Source: Salicibibacter cibarius
GTDB taxonomy: Bacteria > Bacillota > Bacilli > Bacillales > Marinococcaceae
NCBI RefSeq assembly: GCF_016495725.1
Contig: NZ_CP054705.1
Span: 2,480,001-2,544,000 of the forward strand
Direction: 5' to 3'
DNA length: 64,000 nucleotides
Below the pieces are notes generated by a model. The model did no database searches, was not told the origin of the DNA, and saw nothing but the letters and a program-made list of their open reading frames with translations. A program made the translations under genes and the position numbers. Of the stretch, positions 26,645 to 35,825 are shown in pieces. Numbering within the stretch: position 1 is the stretch's first letter; each line of letters begins with the position of its first letter.

Positions 26645-27946
26645 CTATTCCTCCTGATTTAACGTCGTCTGTAACCATTCTTCAAAGGATGGGAGGTGTT
26701 TCCCATCCCTGTCTTCATCGCTTTCTTCTTCATATGCGGAAGCATCTTCATCCGCCGAGTGTTTTCCTTCTCTTCGTTCGTCGGCAACTTCGGTGCGCGC
26801 TTCATCAACAACGATCCGTTCCACCGGGAGCTGTTGTTGGTGGAATGCGTGTCGAAGATTGGGTAGCTGGGACTCCACCAATTCACGGGCCAGCGCTGTT
26901 GTCGTCACGAGCCTTGCTTGTAAGACTCCGTTATCTCTTGTGATTTGCACGTCCAATCGACCCAAGCTTTCAGGATGAAGTTTAATTGTCAATTGTTGCC
27001 TGCCTTCTCCATCAGAGCGCAAGTGCCCTTTGCTGAGCGCTTGTTGAAATTGTTTCATGAAAGCCATCGCCCGTGCATGCTCGGTTTTTTGATCGCCGAT
27101 ATGAATATTCAATTGTTCCCCTTGATTCAAGGCTTGCATCGTCATCGTTTCATTGAAAACGAATGCAGCAGGAGGCGGGGTTCCATGATTGAGCTTCGGA
27201 AGGATCATTTCCATCTTTACAGCTGCATTTGAGGGTTCAAAACGATAAAAGCGGGGGGCAACTTCTGTTGTTTTTCTGCTTTCCTTCACATGACCGGAAG
27301 CATCCCCATAATTTTGCGTTCCAATCTCCCTTCCCGGCGACGAATACAATTGTTGGGCGTACTGGGCAAGCTGTTCACGTATCGGTTTTGCATTTTCACC
27401 CTCTTCAGCGACAAAAGCGATAAGAGCTATTAATGGCGGTAGGTTAGCCTCCTTCAATTCTTCGGCAAAAGCGAATGCCTCCTCGTTTTCCCCGGGCCCT
27501 TTTTCACTGTCGAGGAAGATTGTTTCAAGCATTTCCGGAATGGGGAGGCCGGCATCAATGATAAACGCCGCTATTTGTTCAAAATCGAAAGAAAGGAAGT
27601 CTTCTCCTTCGTTTTCGCTCAACGCTTCTTCTGCAATCATCATCACATTTTCCCAATCAATGTCCTCAAAGAAAGATTCTGCTTCAGGGAAGGAGCGAAC
27701 CCAGTCATAAAACAGTTCCAGGATAGCTTCTATATCAGGCAAATCTTTGTTCACGGTTTTTTCTAACATATCTTGGCTAGTCAGTGAGCCTTCCTCTTGC
27801 GAAAATGCCTCGTTCTTTTCTTGGAAATGGGCAAGCTGTTGCGCAAACGTTTGCTCAAGGTTCTCGCCCAATCCTTCCATGGATGCCGGAACGAACCCAG
27901 AGACTCCTTCATGGAATGAAAACGACTGTAATCCTGCTGGAATCAC
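26645..27946 (-). CDS. fliK: flagellar hook-length control protein FliK
   Basis: Molecular ruler for hook length and substrate switch with FlhB. The 433-aa sequence is low in conservation for the first 280 residues (acidic, Glu-rich). It then shows the Flg_hook domain at about 285-375: QLTIKLHPESLGRLDVQI...LVESQLPNLRHAFHQQQL. The C-terminal 50 residues are highly charged. Its place between ylxF and flgD supports the call. Confidence 0.9.
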   Translation of the reverse strand: MIPAGLQSFSFHEGVSGFVPASMEGLGENLEQTFAQQLAHFQEKNEAFSQEEGSLTSQDMLEKTVNKDLPDIEAILELFYDWVRSFPEAESFFEDIDWENVMMIAEEALSENEGEDFLSFDFEQIAAFIIDAGLPIPEMLETIFLDSEKGPGENEEAFAFAEELKEANLPPLIALIAFVAEEGENAKPIREQLAQYAQQLYSSPGREIGTQNYGDASGHVKESRKTTEVAPRFYRFEPSNAAVKMEMILPKLNHGTPPPAAFVFNETMTMQALNQGEQLNIHIGDQKTEHARAMAFMKQFQQALSKGHLRSDGEGRQQLTIKLHPESLGRLDVQITRDNGVLQARLVTTTALARELVESQLPNLRHAFHQQQLPVERIVVDEARTEVADERREGKHSADEDASAYEEESDEDRDGKHLPSFEEWLQTTLNQEE

Positions 27947-27973
27947 CTTTTCACCTCCCTTCGCAGTTGACGC

Positions 27974-28504
27974 TTAATCGGTTAGCAAGGCCGTAATTTC
28001 AGCGGCTCGTTCCGGATCCATATTTTCCAGAATCGCCGAGCGGCTATCATCATTCATCTCCGACATGTGCAACAAAATCTCATCATTTGTCAGTTCTTCC
28101 ATAATTTCAGCCGCCTGTCCCGGTCTCATATTTTCATAGACGCGGGCAATCCTCGTGAGCGCTTCCGGACCATCAGCCTCGTCAAGCTCCTCGGTGCTTG
28201 CTTCTGCAAAGGCTTCATCCTCTTCCATTTGCTCGATCTCGTCTTCCAATTCCTCAATGGTGTCCTCCGCTTCTTGCAGCTGCTCTTCAAGGTTGGCAAC
28301 TTCTTCATCGCTTTCGGCAAGGGACGGTTCCTGTTCGTCCCTGTCTTCTTCTTCGCTCATCCAAGTGGATGCTTGTTCCATTGGGTTCATCCCCAATGCC
28401 GATAAGACGATCGCCCCAATGATAACGAGAAATGCCCCGGGAATAACGATGAACAGCACAAAACGTTTGAAGCCGTTTCCCTTCTTCTCTTTTCTGTTGA
28501 CCAT
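27974..28504 (-). CDS. ylxF: YlxF/MotE-like flagellar protein (MgtE-N-like domain)
   Basis: The 176-aa protein has one N-terminal membrane segment (FVLFIVIPGAFLVIIGAIVLSAL), a Glu-rich coiled coil (about residues 50-110) and a C-terminal MgtE_N-like helical domain (IARVYENMRPGQAAEIMEELTNDEILLHMSEM...ENMDPERAAEITALL). This layout is that of YlxF, a MotE-like chaperone of motility proteins in other lineages. The ATG at 28504 follows AGGTGA and lies just after the fliJ stop. Confidence 0.85.
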   Translation of the reverse strand: MVNRKEKKGNGFKRFVLFIVIPGAFLVIIGAIVLSALGMNPMEQASTWMSEEEDRDEQEPSLAESDEEVANLEEQLQEAEDTIEELEDEIEQMEEDEAFAEASTEELDEADGPEALTRIARVYENMRPGQAAEIMEELTNDEILLHMSEMNDDSRSAILENMDPERAAEITALLTD

Positions 28505-28508
28505 TGCG

Positions 28509-28949
28509 TCACCTGCTTTGCAACACTTGTCGGGAAGCGAGTTCATCCATGAGTTTTTGTTCTTGCTTCTTCATTTCCCGGACGTGTTCTTCCCACTTGC
28601 GCCCTTTCATCTTTTCGTATTTCTTTGCCTCGATCGTTGCCGTTTGCCATTCTTTTTTCCGTTTGACCATCGTCTTTCGGGCCGCATTTGTTTTTGCTTG
28701 GCTCCGGTCAATGGCGGTTTCAATGTTTGTTCTTGCCAATTGTTTGCTTTGCAAGGCCGCGATCGTCGTGCCCGCTTTGCAATCTTGTGTTTGGCTATCA
28801 TCAAGGGTTTCACGCGCTTTCAACCATTGATATAACTCGTAGCCAACGGATTCAAATTTCCCGGCGGCTTCTTCATACCCTCTCCTGCATTCGGCAGCTT
28901 CACGTTCTTTCACTTCCAACACCTTTTCAAGGGCAAACGTAAAAGACAT
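28509..28949 (-). CDS. fliJ: flagellar export chaperone FliJ
   Basis: The 146-aa all-helical protein (MSFTFALEKVLEVKEREAAE...) is the export ATPase stalk and chaperone escort. Heptad-like charged coiled-coil covers most of its length. The ATG overlaps the fliI stop (TGATG), so translation is coupled. The assignment is from position, size and N-terminal pattern, as the family is weakly conserved. Confidence 0.9.
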   Translation of the reverse strand: MSFTFALEKVLEVKEREAAECRRGYEEAAGKFESVGYELYQWLKARETLDDSQTQDCKAGTTIAALQSKQLARTNIETAIDRSQAKTNAARKTMVKRKKEWQTATIEAKKYEKMKGRKWEEHVREMKKQEQKLMDELASRQVLQSR

Positions 28950-30268
28950 CACTCATCTCTTCCTTTCCTTGCCAGCAACTGTAATTGTTCAATCGTCTCC
29001 GTTATGGGATGAGCTTGTTCGGTTCCCTGTTGCAAAAATTCCTGAATATCGGGTTGCACTTGTATGGCAAGGTCCACGTCTTCTGACGTCCCTTTCTTAT
29101 AAGCGCCCACTTGGATCAAATCCTCACTGTCTTCATAGGTAGCCAAATGTTGCCGGATCGTCATAGCCGCCTCCAAATGTTCCTTTGGAACAATATCTGT
29201 CATCAAACGGCTGATGCTTTTTAAAACGTTTAAAGCCGGATAATGCCCTTTATTCGCCAATTTTCGATCAAGAATGAAGTGACCGTCCAAAATCCCCCGC
29301 ACAGCATCCGCAATCGGCTCATCCATATCATCACCATCGACAAGCACGGTATAGAAGGCGGTGATCGACCCCCGTTCATTGGCTCCCGATCGTTCAAGCA
29401 ATTGCGGCAAAAGGGAAAAGACAGATGGGGTGTACCCTTTTGTCGTCGGCGGCTCCCCGGTGGCAAGGCCGATTTCGCGTTGTGCCATCGCAAAACGGGT
29501 GACCGAATCCATCATTAAATTAACGGTTTTTCCCCGGTCGCGAAAATATTCCGCGATTGCCGTCGCCGCCATTGCGCCTTTAATACGTACGAGGGCCGGT
29601 TGATCGGATGTGGCGACGACAACGATCGTGTTCTTCAATCCTTCAGCCCCGAGATCCTTTTCAATAAAATCCTTGACTTCCCGGCCTCGTTCGCCGATCA
29701 GCGCGATCACATTGATATCGGCTTCCGAAAATTTTGCAAGCATCGCCATCAAGGTGCTTTTTCCGACGCCACTGCCGGCAAAAATCCCGACTCTTTGGCC
29801 TTCGCCGACCGTTAACATGCCATCAACTGCCCGTACACCGAGAGAAAGCGGCTTGACAATTCTAGGGCGCGCCAGCGGGTTCGGCGCTTCCCTGTCAACA
29901 GGAAATTTATGTAACCCTTTGGGCAGATCGCCGCCATCAAGCGTCCTCCCCAGACCATCAATGACCTTTCCGATTAATCTTGTCCCCACACCGATTTCTA
30001 AAGGTTTTCCCGTGCTTTTCACGAGGGAACCGGGCTGAATATTTGCGGTTTGCGAATATGGCATCAATAGAATGCGCGCGTCTTTAAAGCCAACGACTTC
30101 CGCGCGTATCGGTTCACGGGTGTTATCCGTGAAAATAAAGCAGAGAATCCCTACGGCCGCTTGTGGCCCTTTCGCCTCGATTGTCAGGCCGACGACACGT
30201 GTTACTTTTCCCATCCATTTCAATGTACGAACGTCATCAAGCTGCTCTTTCACATCTGCGGCTCTCAA
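28949..30268 (-). CDS. fliI: flagellum-specific ATPase FliI
   Basis: Export ATPase of the F1-beta type, 439 aa. The Walker A motif GIFAGSGVGKSTL is near residue 162 and Walker B LMMDSVTRFA near 250, with the export-ATPase signature PSVFSLLPQLLERSG (near 290). The N-terminal oligomerisation part contains VVGLTIEAKGP. It is overlapped by fliH upstream (4 bp) and fliJ downstream (1 bp). Confidence 0.98.
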   Translation of the reverse strand: MRAADVKEQLDDVRTLKWMGKVTRVVGLTIEAKGPQAAVGILCFIFTDNTREPIRAEVVGFKDARILLMPYSQTANIQPGSLVKSTGKPLEIGVGTRLIGKVIDGLGRTLDGGDLPKGLHKFPVDREAPNPLARPRIVKPLSLGVRAVDGMLTVGEGQRVGIFAGSGVGKSTLMAMLAKFSEADINVIALIGERGREVKDFIEKDLGAEGLKNTIVVVATSDQPALVRIKGAMAATAIAEYFRDRGKTVNLMMDSVTRFAMAQREIGLATGEPPTTKGYTPSVFSLLPQLLERSGANERGSITAFYTVLVDGDDMDEPIADAVRGILDGHFILDRKLANKGHYPALNVLKSISRLMTDIVPKEHLEAAMTIRQHLATYEDSEDLIQVGAYKKGTSEDVDLAIQVQPDIQEFLQQGTEQAHPITETIEQLQLLARKGRDE

Positions 30269-31047
30269 GGTCCCCTCTCCCCGGCTAACAGTTCGTGAAG
30301 CTCGGTTTGCAACACCTCTAACTGATCGTCTAATGAAGCGACCAAACGCCCGTATGGCGTTTCAATCAAGCAACCATTCTTATCCAAATCCTCATCCGGG
30401 AAAAACCGAATGCGTTCTGTGTGGCTGAGAAGGGCTTGCCACTCCTCCCGTTGTTGAACGGTTTCCCCGTAACGATCCGGATGGACAAATATATCGACCT
30501 CGCTTTGATCTTTCACTTCCCGGAGGGCTTGTCTTACGAATTGGGACCAATGATTCTCCATTTCCAGCTTTTCGCCAAGGATTTTTTCCGCGAGCTTCAC
30601 GGCCAGGTCAATAATCGTAGGTTCGGCACCGTCCATGTATTGGCGGTAATCCTCGTGAGCTGCGGTGACAATATTTTTGGCTTCGGCAATGATGGTTTGA
30701 TACGTTTCATAGCCTTGTTCCTTTCCTGCTTGAAGCCCCTGTTCTTCCCCTTTGCTTTTTGCATCGTTGTATGCTTTTTCAATGGTTTCGTCCAGGTCGG
30801 CACGGGCTTTTTCCATCTCTTTTTCCATGTATTCCTTTTCCGATTTTGCTTTTGCGATGATCGTTTCCGCTTCTTCATGGGCTTTGGCAAGCACTTTTTG
30901 CTTTTTGCCGCCCTTCGATCCCTCTGACGCTTCATCCGCATCCGCGGCAAGGTTTTGTCCGTTTCTTTCACGTATCGGCTGCAGCAGGACAGCGTGGGGG
31001 TCATTCGCCTTTAGGCTTGATGTATCTGCTTTAATAATGTTAGACAA
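30265..31047 (-). CDS. fliH: flagellar export ATPase regulator FliH
   Basis: Binds and inhibits FliI until docking. The start is taken as a TTG at 31047 (MSNIIKADTSSL), which overlaps the fliG end and has GGGGGAG 9 nt upstream; the longer frame to 31119 lies wholly inside fliG. This gives 260 aa. A long helical region (about 60-130) is rich in Glu, Lys and Ala. The C-terminal globular part contains LAVKLAEKILGEKLEMEN and the Gly-containing region typical of FliH/V-ATPase E subunits. Confidence 0.93.
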   Translation of the reverse strand: MSNIIKADTSSLKANDPHAVLLQPIRERNGQNLAADADEASEGSKGGKKQKVLAKAHEEAETIIAKAKSEKEYMEKEMEKARADLDETIEKAYNDAKSKGEEQGLQAGKEQGYETYQTIIAEAKNIVTAAHEDYRQYMDGAEPTIIDLAVKLAEKILGEKLEMENHWSQFVRQALREVKDQSEVDIFVHPDRYGETVQQREEWQALLSHTERIRFFPDEDLDKNGCLIETPYGRLVASLDDQLEVLQTELHELLAGERGP

Positions 31048-32053
31048 CAATATCGTCTCCCCCACCACGGGCAATGACGATTTCGCCCGCTTCTTCCAGG
31101 CCCCGTACCGTCCCGACAATTCGCATTTGCGCGTCCTCCACGTCTTTAAGACGAACAGGTCCCATGTATTCCAATTCTTCTTGAAAGGTTTCGGTCATCC
31201 GCGTGGACATATTGCTGAAAATGATTGTTTTCACTTCGTCACTGACCATTTTTAAAGAAAGCTGTAAATCTTCTTGACCCGCTTCGCGGATAATGCGTTG
31301 GATCGAGCGATTATCAAGCGTGACGATATCTTCAAATACGAACATCCGCTTTTTGATCTCATCGGCAAGTTCCGGATCTTGAAATTCCAGGGAGTCAATG
31401 ATCGTGCGCTCCGTTCCCCGGTCGACGCTATTCAACACATCCACGACCGATTCAATCCCGCCCGCCTCTTTATAGTCTTGAGATACAGCCGAAGAAAGTT
31501 GCCTTTCAAGAATGCCTTCCACTTCGTTAATGACATCCGGAGACGTGCTATCCATCAACGCGATTCGTTTCGCAACATCTGCTTGCACCTCGGAAGGCAA
31601 TGCCGAGAGAATTTGCCCCGCTTGTTCTGCATCCAAATAAGAAAGAACGAGGGCGATCGTTTGCGGATGTTCATTTTGGATGAAATTTAGAATCTGCATC
31701 GGTTCAGCTTTGCGGGCAAAATGAAACGGGCGAACCTGAAGCGTGGACGTAAGTTTCGTGATAATTGCCATGGCTTCTTCTTCCCCGACGGCTTTTTCCA
31801 ACACATCCCGCGCATAGCCGATGCCACCTTGCGTCATATAATCTTGGGCAACCGCGAGCTGGTGAAATTCACCGATGATTTTATCTTTCGTCTCGCTTTC
31901 CACTTTGCGAACGTTGGCAATCTCAAGCGTCAATTGTTCAATTTCTTCCGGTTGCAATTGCTTGTATACGTTAGCCGAGACATCGGGTCCCATGGAGATG
32001 AGAAGAATTGCCGCTTTTTGCTTGCCGGTCATTTCTTTTTTCCCTCTCGCCAT
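31040..32053 (-). CDS. fliG: flagellar motor switch protein FliG
   Basis: C-ring torque-generating subunit, 337 aa. The N-domain contains GKQKAAILLISMG, the middle domain EHPQTIALVLSYLDAEQAGQIL (EHPQT motif), and the C-domain the charged torque helix DRSIQRIIREAGQEDLQLSLKM. The length is standard. It lies between fliF and fliH. Confidence 0.98.
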   Translation of the reverse strand: MARGKKEMTGKQKAAILLISMGPDVSANVYKQLQPEEIEQLTLEIANVRKVESETKDKIIGEFHQLAVAQDYMTQGGIGYARDVLEKAVGEEEAMAIITKLTSTLQVRPFHFARKAEPMQILNFIQNEHPQTIALVLSYLDAEQAGQILSALPSEVQADVAKRIALMDSTSPDVINEVEGILERQLSSAVSQDYKEAGGIESVVDVLNSVDRGTERTIIDSLEFQDPELADEIKKRMFVFEDIVTLDNRSIQRIIREAGQEDLQLSLKMVSDEVKTIIFSNMSTRMTETFQEELEYMGPVRLKDVEDAQMRIVGTVRGLEEAGEIVIARGGGDDIVV

Positions 32054-32065
32054 TGATACTCCCCC

Positions 32066-33646
32066 CTAATCTTCCGACATCCACGTTCGGAGAAGTTTGG
32101 AAAATTCCTCCGGTTTTTCTCTCGCCAGTCTTTCCAAGCGCTGCCGCTGCTCGCCTTCGATCGAATGATCTTCTTCCGGGATGTCGTCGAGCGCAACACG
32201 CGCTTCCTCCACTTCTTCATCGTCTATCACATAACGATTGCGCCTAATGAAAAAGACAATGGCTATAATCGCCGCCAAAATGCCGAGCGCCAATATGTAG
32301 ACCCATGCCGGTATTCCCGCGGATTCCGGTTCTTCATCGGTATCCATATTGCCCATAAATGGCTGGGCGGAAACAAAAATTTTATCCGTGATTTCTCCAT
32401 CATCCATGTCTTCCAAATAAGTTTCGTCGATGCTCGTTGTGACGACCGTTTCCAAAATCTCTTCAATGTTATCGACGGTGTCCGCCGGCAACGACAACAT
32501 ATCTTCCGGATCCGGCGGTTCAACAATGACTTGAATACCTAAGTCCCTTAACTTGTAAGGACTTTCCTGGATTTGGCGATGAATGCGGTTGACATCGCTG
32601 TTTACCCGCTCTTCGATTCTTTCGTAATCGCCGTCCCCACCGGCACCGACACCGGGATAGTTGGCAATGTCATCTTCCCCTGTTCCGGCAACGCCTTCCT
32701 CGGGAACTTCTTCGCCTTCATACGTTTCGATGATCGACTCTGCGCTGATCTCAATCCCTTCCATTTGCTCTTCATCGACCGGTTCCACCAGTTCTTCTTC
32801 CCGCGTTTCCTGGGTGAAATCGATATCCGTCGTGACCGAAACCATCACGCTGTTTTGCCCCATCATTGTGCCCAACATCTGTTGAAGGTTTTGTTGCAGG
32901 TCACTTTCGACGGTACGGCTGATTTCCCGTTGTTGATCATAGGCTTGTTGCGTTCCATCGATGGCCCCTTGGTCCTCATAATGGTATTGATTCGCCAGCT
33001 GATCCGTAATCGTGATATTTTCCACAGGCAATTGGGGGATGCTTCTTGAAGCGAGGTGATACAGCGCCTGCACGTTTTCTTGATCCAACTGATAGCCGCC
33101 GGCAAGCGAGAGAACGATGGAAGCGTTGGATTCTTCCGGTTCGTCGCTCACCCACACCGTTTCTTCCGGCAGCGTGACCATAACGTCTGCCTGCGAAACA
33201 CCATCCACCGATTGCATCAAATGTCCAAGCTCCGTTTCCAGCGTCGCTTTTTCCATGACGGAAAATTCATTTTCCGTCATCCCGAATCCAAGTTGATCCT
33301 GAAAATCTTCATAGCCGATGGAACCGCTTTGCGGAATCCCTTCCGCGGCCAATTCCACTTTTAGCTGATCGACGCTTTCCCTAGGCACTAAAATAGCTGT
33401 CCCGTCGTCGGTAACCTCCGACGGGACCCCCCTGCTGTCGAGCGTTTCTTTTATTTGGCCGGTTTCTTCAACGGGCAAATCATTGTACAACGGGGCATAG
33501 TTCGTCCGTGTACCGAAAAAGATGAGCAGCACGATGAATATGAGGAGTAACAGTGCCCCGCCGATGATGAGCAGTTGCTGATTTTTCGTTCTACCCGACC
33601 AATGCTCCCGAATTTTATTTCTGTACATATGTATCTTTTCGTTCAT
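32066..33646 (-). CDS. fliF: flagellar MS-ring protein FliF
   Basis: Forms the MS ring in the membrane. The 526-aa protein has membrane segments at about 27-48 (LLIIGGALLLLIFIVLLIFFG) and about 447-468 (AWVYILALGILAAIIAIVFFI), with the YscJ-type ring domains between them (LYNDLPVEETGQIKETLDSRGV, TELGHLMQSVDGVSQADVMVTLPEE). The external part is notably acidic. The FliG-binding C-terminus ends PEEFSKLLRTWMSED. Confidence 0.97.
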   Translation of the reverse strand: MNEKIHMYRNKIREHWSGRTKNQQLLIIGGALLLLIFIVLLIFFGTRTNYAPLYNDLPVEETGQIKETLDSRGVPSEVTDDGTAILVPRESVDQLKVELAAEGIPQSGSIGYEDFQDQLGFGMTENEFSVMEKATLETELGHLMQSVDGVSQADVMVTLPEETVWVSDEPEESNASIVLSLAGGYQLDQENVQALYHLASRSIPQLPVENITITDQLANQYHYEDQGAIDGTQQAYDQQREISRTVESDLQQNLQQMLGTMMGQNSVMVSVTTDIDFTQETREEELVEPVDEEQMEGIEISAESIIETYEGEEVPEEGVAGTGEDDIANYPGVGAGGDGDYERIEERVNSDVNRIHRQIQESPYKLRDLGIQVIVEPPDPEDMLSLPADTVDNIEEILETVVTTSIDETYLEDMDDGEITDKIFVSAQPFMGNMDTDEEPESAGIPAWVYILALGILAAIIAIVFFIRRNRYVIDDEEVEEARVALDDIPEEDHSIEGEQRQRLERLAREKPEEFSKLLRTWMSED

Positions 33647-33678
33647 TTCATGTTCACTTTCCCATCAAGTTAAGGCGT

Positions 33679-34017
33679 CTATAAAGTCATTCTCATTACG
33701 CTGTCGTATGCGTCGATTACTTTATCCCGCACCTCTACCGTTGCCTGCAAGGCTACGCCTGCCTTCTCGGAAGCAATAAAGACGTCATGCATATTGTCCA
33801 CTTCTCCAGTCAACAGTTGTTCTGTCTTTTCCGTGGATGCTGACTGGTAGTCTTGTACATTTTGCAACGCTTCGTTTAATATATTTCCAAAACTGTTTTG
33901 CACTTCGTCCGTGCGCACCTGTTCGCTTTTCCCGGATTCCGCCGGGCTGTTCGCTGCCTGCGGGGATAACGGTGAAAGGGGCATCTCCCCGGGCGGGTGC
34001 CCTTGTATCATTGGCAT
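33679..34017 (-). CDS. fliE: flagellar MS-ring/rod adaptor FliE
   Basis: Joins rod to MS ring. The 112-aa protein has the FliE C-terminal core: FGNILNEALQNVQDYQSAS...LLTGEVDNMHDVFIASEKAGVALQATVEVRDKVIDAYDSVMRM (read in pieces). The N-terminal 35 residues are Pro/Ser-rich and variable. It lies between flgC and fliF. Confidence 0.96.
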   Translation of the reverse strand: MPMIQGHPPGEMPLSPLSPQAANSPAESGKSEQVRTDEVQNSFGNILNEALQNVQDYQSASTEKTEQLLTGEVDNMHDVFIASEKAGVALQATVEVRDKVIDAYDSVMRMTL

Positions 34018-34034
34018 TTTCTTTCCTCCCTCTT

Positions 34035-34487
34035 TTAGCCTCGTCCGATTTCCATGGCGTTCATTTTCATAGCTTTATGAGCATCGAACACGGTTACGTT
34101 AGCTTCATACGATCGTGTGGCCCCCATAACATCCACCATCTCTTTCAGCGGATCAACGTTGGGAAGCTCTACATTTCCGTCCTCATCCGCATCCGGATGC
34201 CCAGGTTGGTGCATTGTTTGAAAAGGCGTCTGATCTTCAACGATGCCGGTCACTTGCACGCCTTCGGTGTTTTCCCTTTCCGCGTTTTGCAAATGGGAAG
34301 CAAACGACGGCCGGTTTTCCTGAGGCGCCATCGTCACCATTTTTCGCCGGTAAGGTTCCCACTCCCCATCGACCATGCGTCCCCTCGTCGCCGATGCGTT
34401 CGCCATATTCCCCGATGCCGTATCCATGCGCAGGCGTTGCGCGGTTAAGGCGGAAGCGGTCGCGTTCATTCCATCAAACATCGCCAT
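34035..34487 (-). CDS. flgC: flagellar basal-body rod protein FlgC
   Basis: Proximal rod protein, 150 aa. The N-terminal motif is ALTAQRLRMDTASGNMANASATR, and the C-terminal helix is EMVDVMGATRSYEANVTVFDAHKAMKMNAMEIGR. It is one base pair from flgB. Confidence 0.97.
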   Translation of the reverse strand: MAMFDGMNATASALTAQRLRMDTASGNMANASATRGRMVDGEWEPYRRKMVTMAPQENRPSFASHLQNAERENTEGVQVTGIVEDQTPFQTMHQPGHPDADEDGNVELPNVDPLKEMVDVMGATRSYEANVTVFDAHKAMKMNAMEIGRG

Positions 34488-34488
34488 G

Positions 34489-34875
34489 CTACTGACCTCC
34501 CAAAGCGGTTTTCAAGTTGCCAAACTGTCCGTCCATCCGATCAACGAGCGCAGATTGATAGATTTGATTGTTGGCCATTTCCGCCATCTCTTTGTCCATA
34601 TCTACACTGTTGCCGTTATGATTATAGCTTCGGCTGCGGTCAACGGATGTGTAGGCCTCGCGATGCCCCTCGCCAAAGTCCACATGCCGTCCGTCCGTCT
34701 TTTGGGAATCAAACTGTTGCCTTGCATCACCCAACATGTGTTCAAAGCTTGCCTTCCGAGCTTTATAGTTCGGCGTATCTGCATTTGCGATGTTGTTCGC
34801 GATCGTATTTTGTCGAAGTTCGGCTCCGTCCAACCCGTTGTGCAATTGGTCGATGGTCGATGAAAACAAAGCCAT
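34489..34875 (-). CDS. flgB: flagellar basal-body rod protein FlgB
   Basis: Proximal rod protein, 128 aa, first gene of the fla/che operon. It has the rod motif LRQNTIANNIANADTPNYKARKASFE and the C-terminal MDKEMAEMANNQIYQSALVDRM. AAGGGGGT precedes the ATG. In B. subtilis it lies directly after codY; here 950 bp separate them. Confidence 0.97.
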   Translation of the reverse strand: MALFSSTIDQLHNGLDGAELRQNTIANNIANADTPNYKARKASFEHMLGDARQQFDSQKTDGRHVDFGEGHREAYTSVDRSRSYNHNGNSVDMDKEMAEMANNQIYQSALVDRMDGQFGNLKTALGGQ

Positions 34876-34965
34876 GGCTCACTACCCCCTTGTTCAAAAA
34901 TAACTAAAACGTTAAACCCAGACTTATATACTTAATACTTATGTTGGATTTAATTTGTCCTCCCC

Positions 34966-34995
34966 ATTGTATAAAAAAGACAAGATAAATGTCTA
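34966..34995 (-). promoter_or_regulatory. probable sigma-A promoter of the fla/che operon
   Basis: Minus-strand -35 TAGACA (34995-34990) and -10 TACAAT (34971-34966) with an 18-bp spacer, about 90 bp before flgB. No sigma-D type box is recognised next to it. The location fits the Pfla/che promoter; the -35 is imperfect. Confidence 0.5.
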
Positions 34996-35470
34996 TCAGA
35001 ATCGAAAAAAAGCAAAAATCAGTAACTTTTATCTATGCAAACCAAAAATAAGTCCACTTAATTTAAGTCTTTATGCTCATATTTGTTCTCATAAAAGTTG
35101 TTTGGGCCTAAATTATTAATGGACGCGCTTAGGGGAGCCATTAAAATTATTCTGCCTTTTGGCGTAATAAAAAACACCCAATATCGTTTTTGAGATATTG
35201 AGTGTTTCATCCTATTCAAGAACTGCTGAATTATTTTTTTGTGGTTGATGTGGCAAAGTTGGATGCAAGGAAATCCATCCTATAAGCAGAAAAACCCTTT
35301 CACTTCCGGCAACGTACAAAGGGATGACGCGCCAATCGCGTAGACACGTCAAGAGACCCCGCAGCGCCAGTTTTTGCGGGAGAAGACTTGATCATTATGC
35401 GTCCCCGGAAAGCGTGGCCATGGAAGGCGGTATCCTGGCTTCAGCTGAAATCTGTAAGTTGTTCAGCAAT
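34996..35470. other. gene-free gap with a terminator-ended reading-frame fossil
   Basis: No gene is supported here. On the minus strand at about 35335-35220 an open stretch (ending ...FLLIGWISLHPTLPHQ, then a short Asn/Ser tail, then TAG) is followed directly by a good terminator hairpin at 35172-35205, as if the 3' end of a lost gene survives. The family is not recognised. The remainder (34996-35160) is AT-rich with no clear signal beyond the flgB promoter. Confidence 0.3.
35165..35206 (-). terminator. intrinsic terminator (hairpin plus T tract)
   Basis: On the minus strand AACACTCAATATC pairs with GATATTGGGTGTT over an 8-nt loop and is followed by TTTTTATTA. It follows the gene fossil above and would also stop read-through from codY and the array into flgB. 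Confidence 0.75.
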
Positions 35471-35760
35471 CCCTGGTTAAATCGCACGGCCTTTCATGAC
35501 GACCCTAATGCTGAGAAACGGGGCCAATTTGGGCGCCATGGACCTCCCATGGTGCCCGAAAAGCTGATATTCGGTCCTGTTCGGGCGCCAAAGACCTCCC
35601 ATGGTGCCCGGAAAGCTGGCATCCGGTTCCGTTCGGCCGCCGTGACAGCTTCATGACGACGAAAACCCAACGGGAGACCCATTTCGGGCGCCATACGCCT
35701 TTCATGGTGACCTTACAAGCACGTTTCGACTCAATTCGGTCGCCATGAAGTCCTCGATCT
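35471..35760. repeat. 52-bp-period hairpin array 1 (codY-flgB gap), about 5 units
   Basis: GGGCGCC-type unit starts occur at 35531, 35583, 35635, 35686 and 35738 (steps 52, 52, 51, 52), with a decayed unit before the first. The best unit has GGGC-G-CCATGG, a 5-nt loop, then CCATGG-T-GCCC: an 11-bp stem interrupted by a G/T position. Linkers of about 24 bp share CTGTTCGGG with array 2. There is no reading frame with a ribosome site. It is not CRISPR, because the linkers are related to each other. Confidence 0.75.
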
Positions 35761-35768
35761 AATTCTCA

Positions 35769-35812
35769 TAAAAAAACAGCCTGTCCCCTCAATGAAGAGG
35801 AGACAGGCTGTC
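35769..35812 (-). terminator. intrinsic terminator of codY
   Basis: Minus-strand ACAGCCTGTC (35812-35803) pairs with GACAGGCTGT (35785-35776), followed by seven T residues. It lies 14 bp after the codY stop and is strong. Confidence 0.9.
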
Positions 35813-35825
35813 GTTAAGTGTCGTT

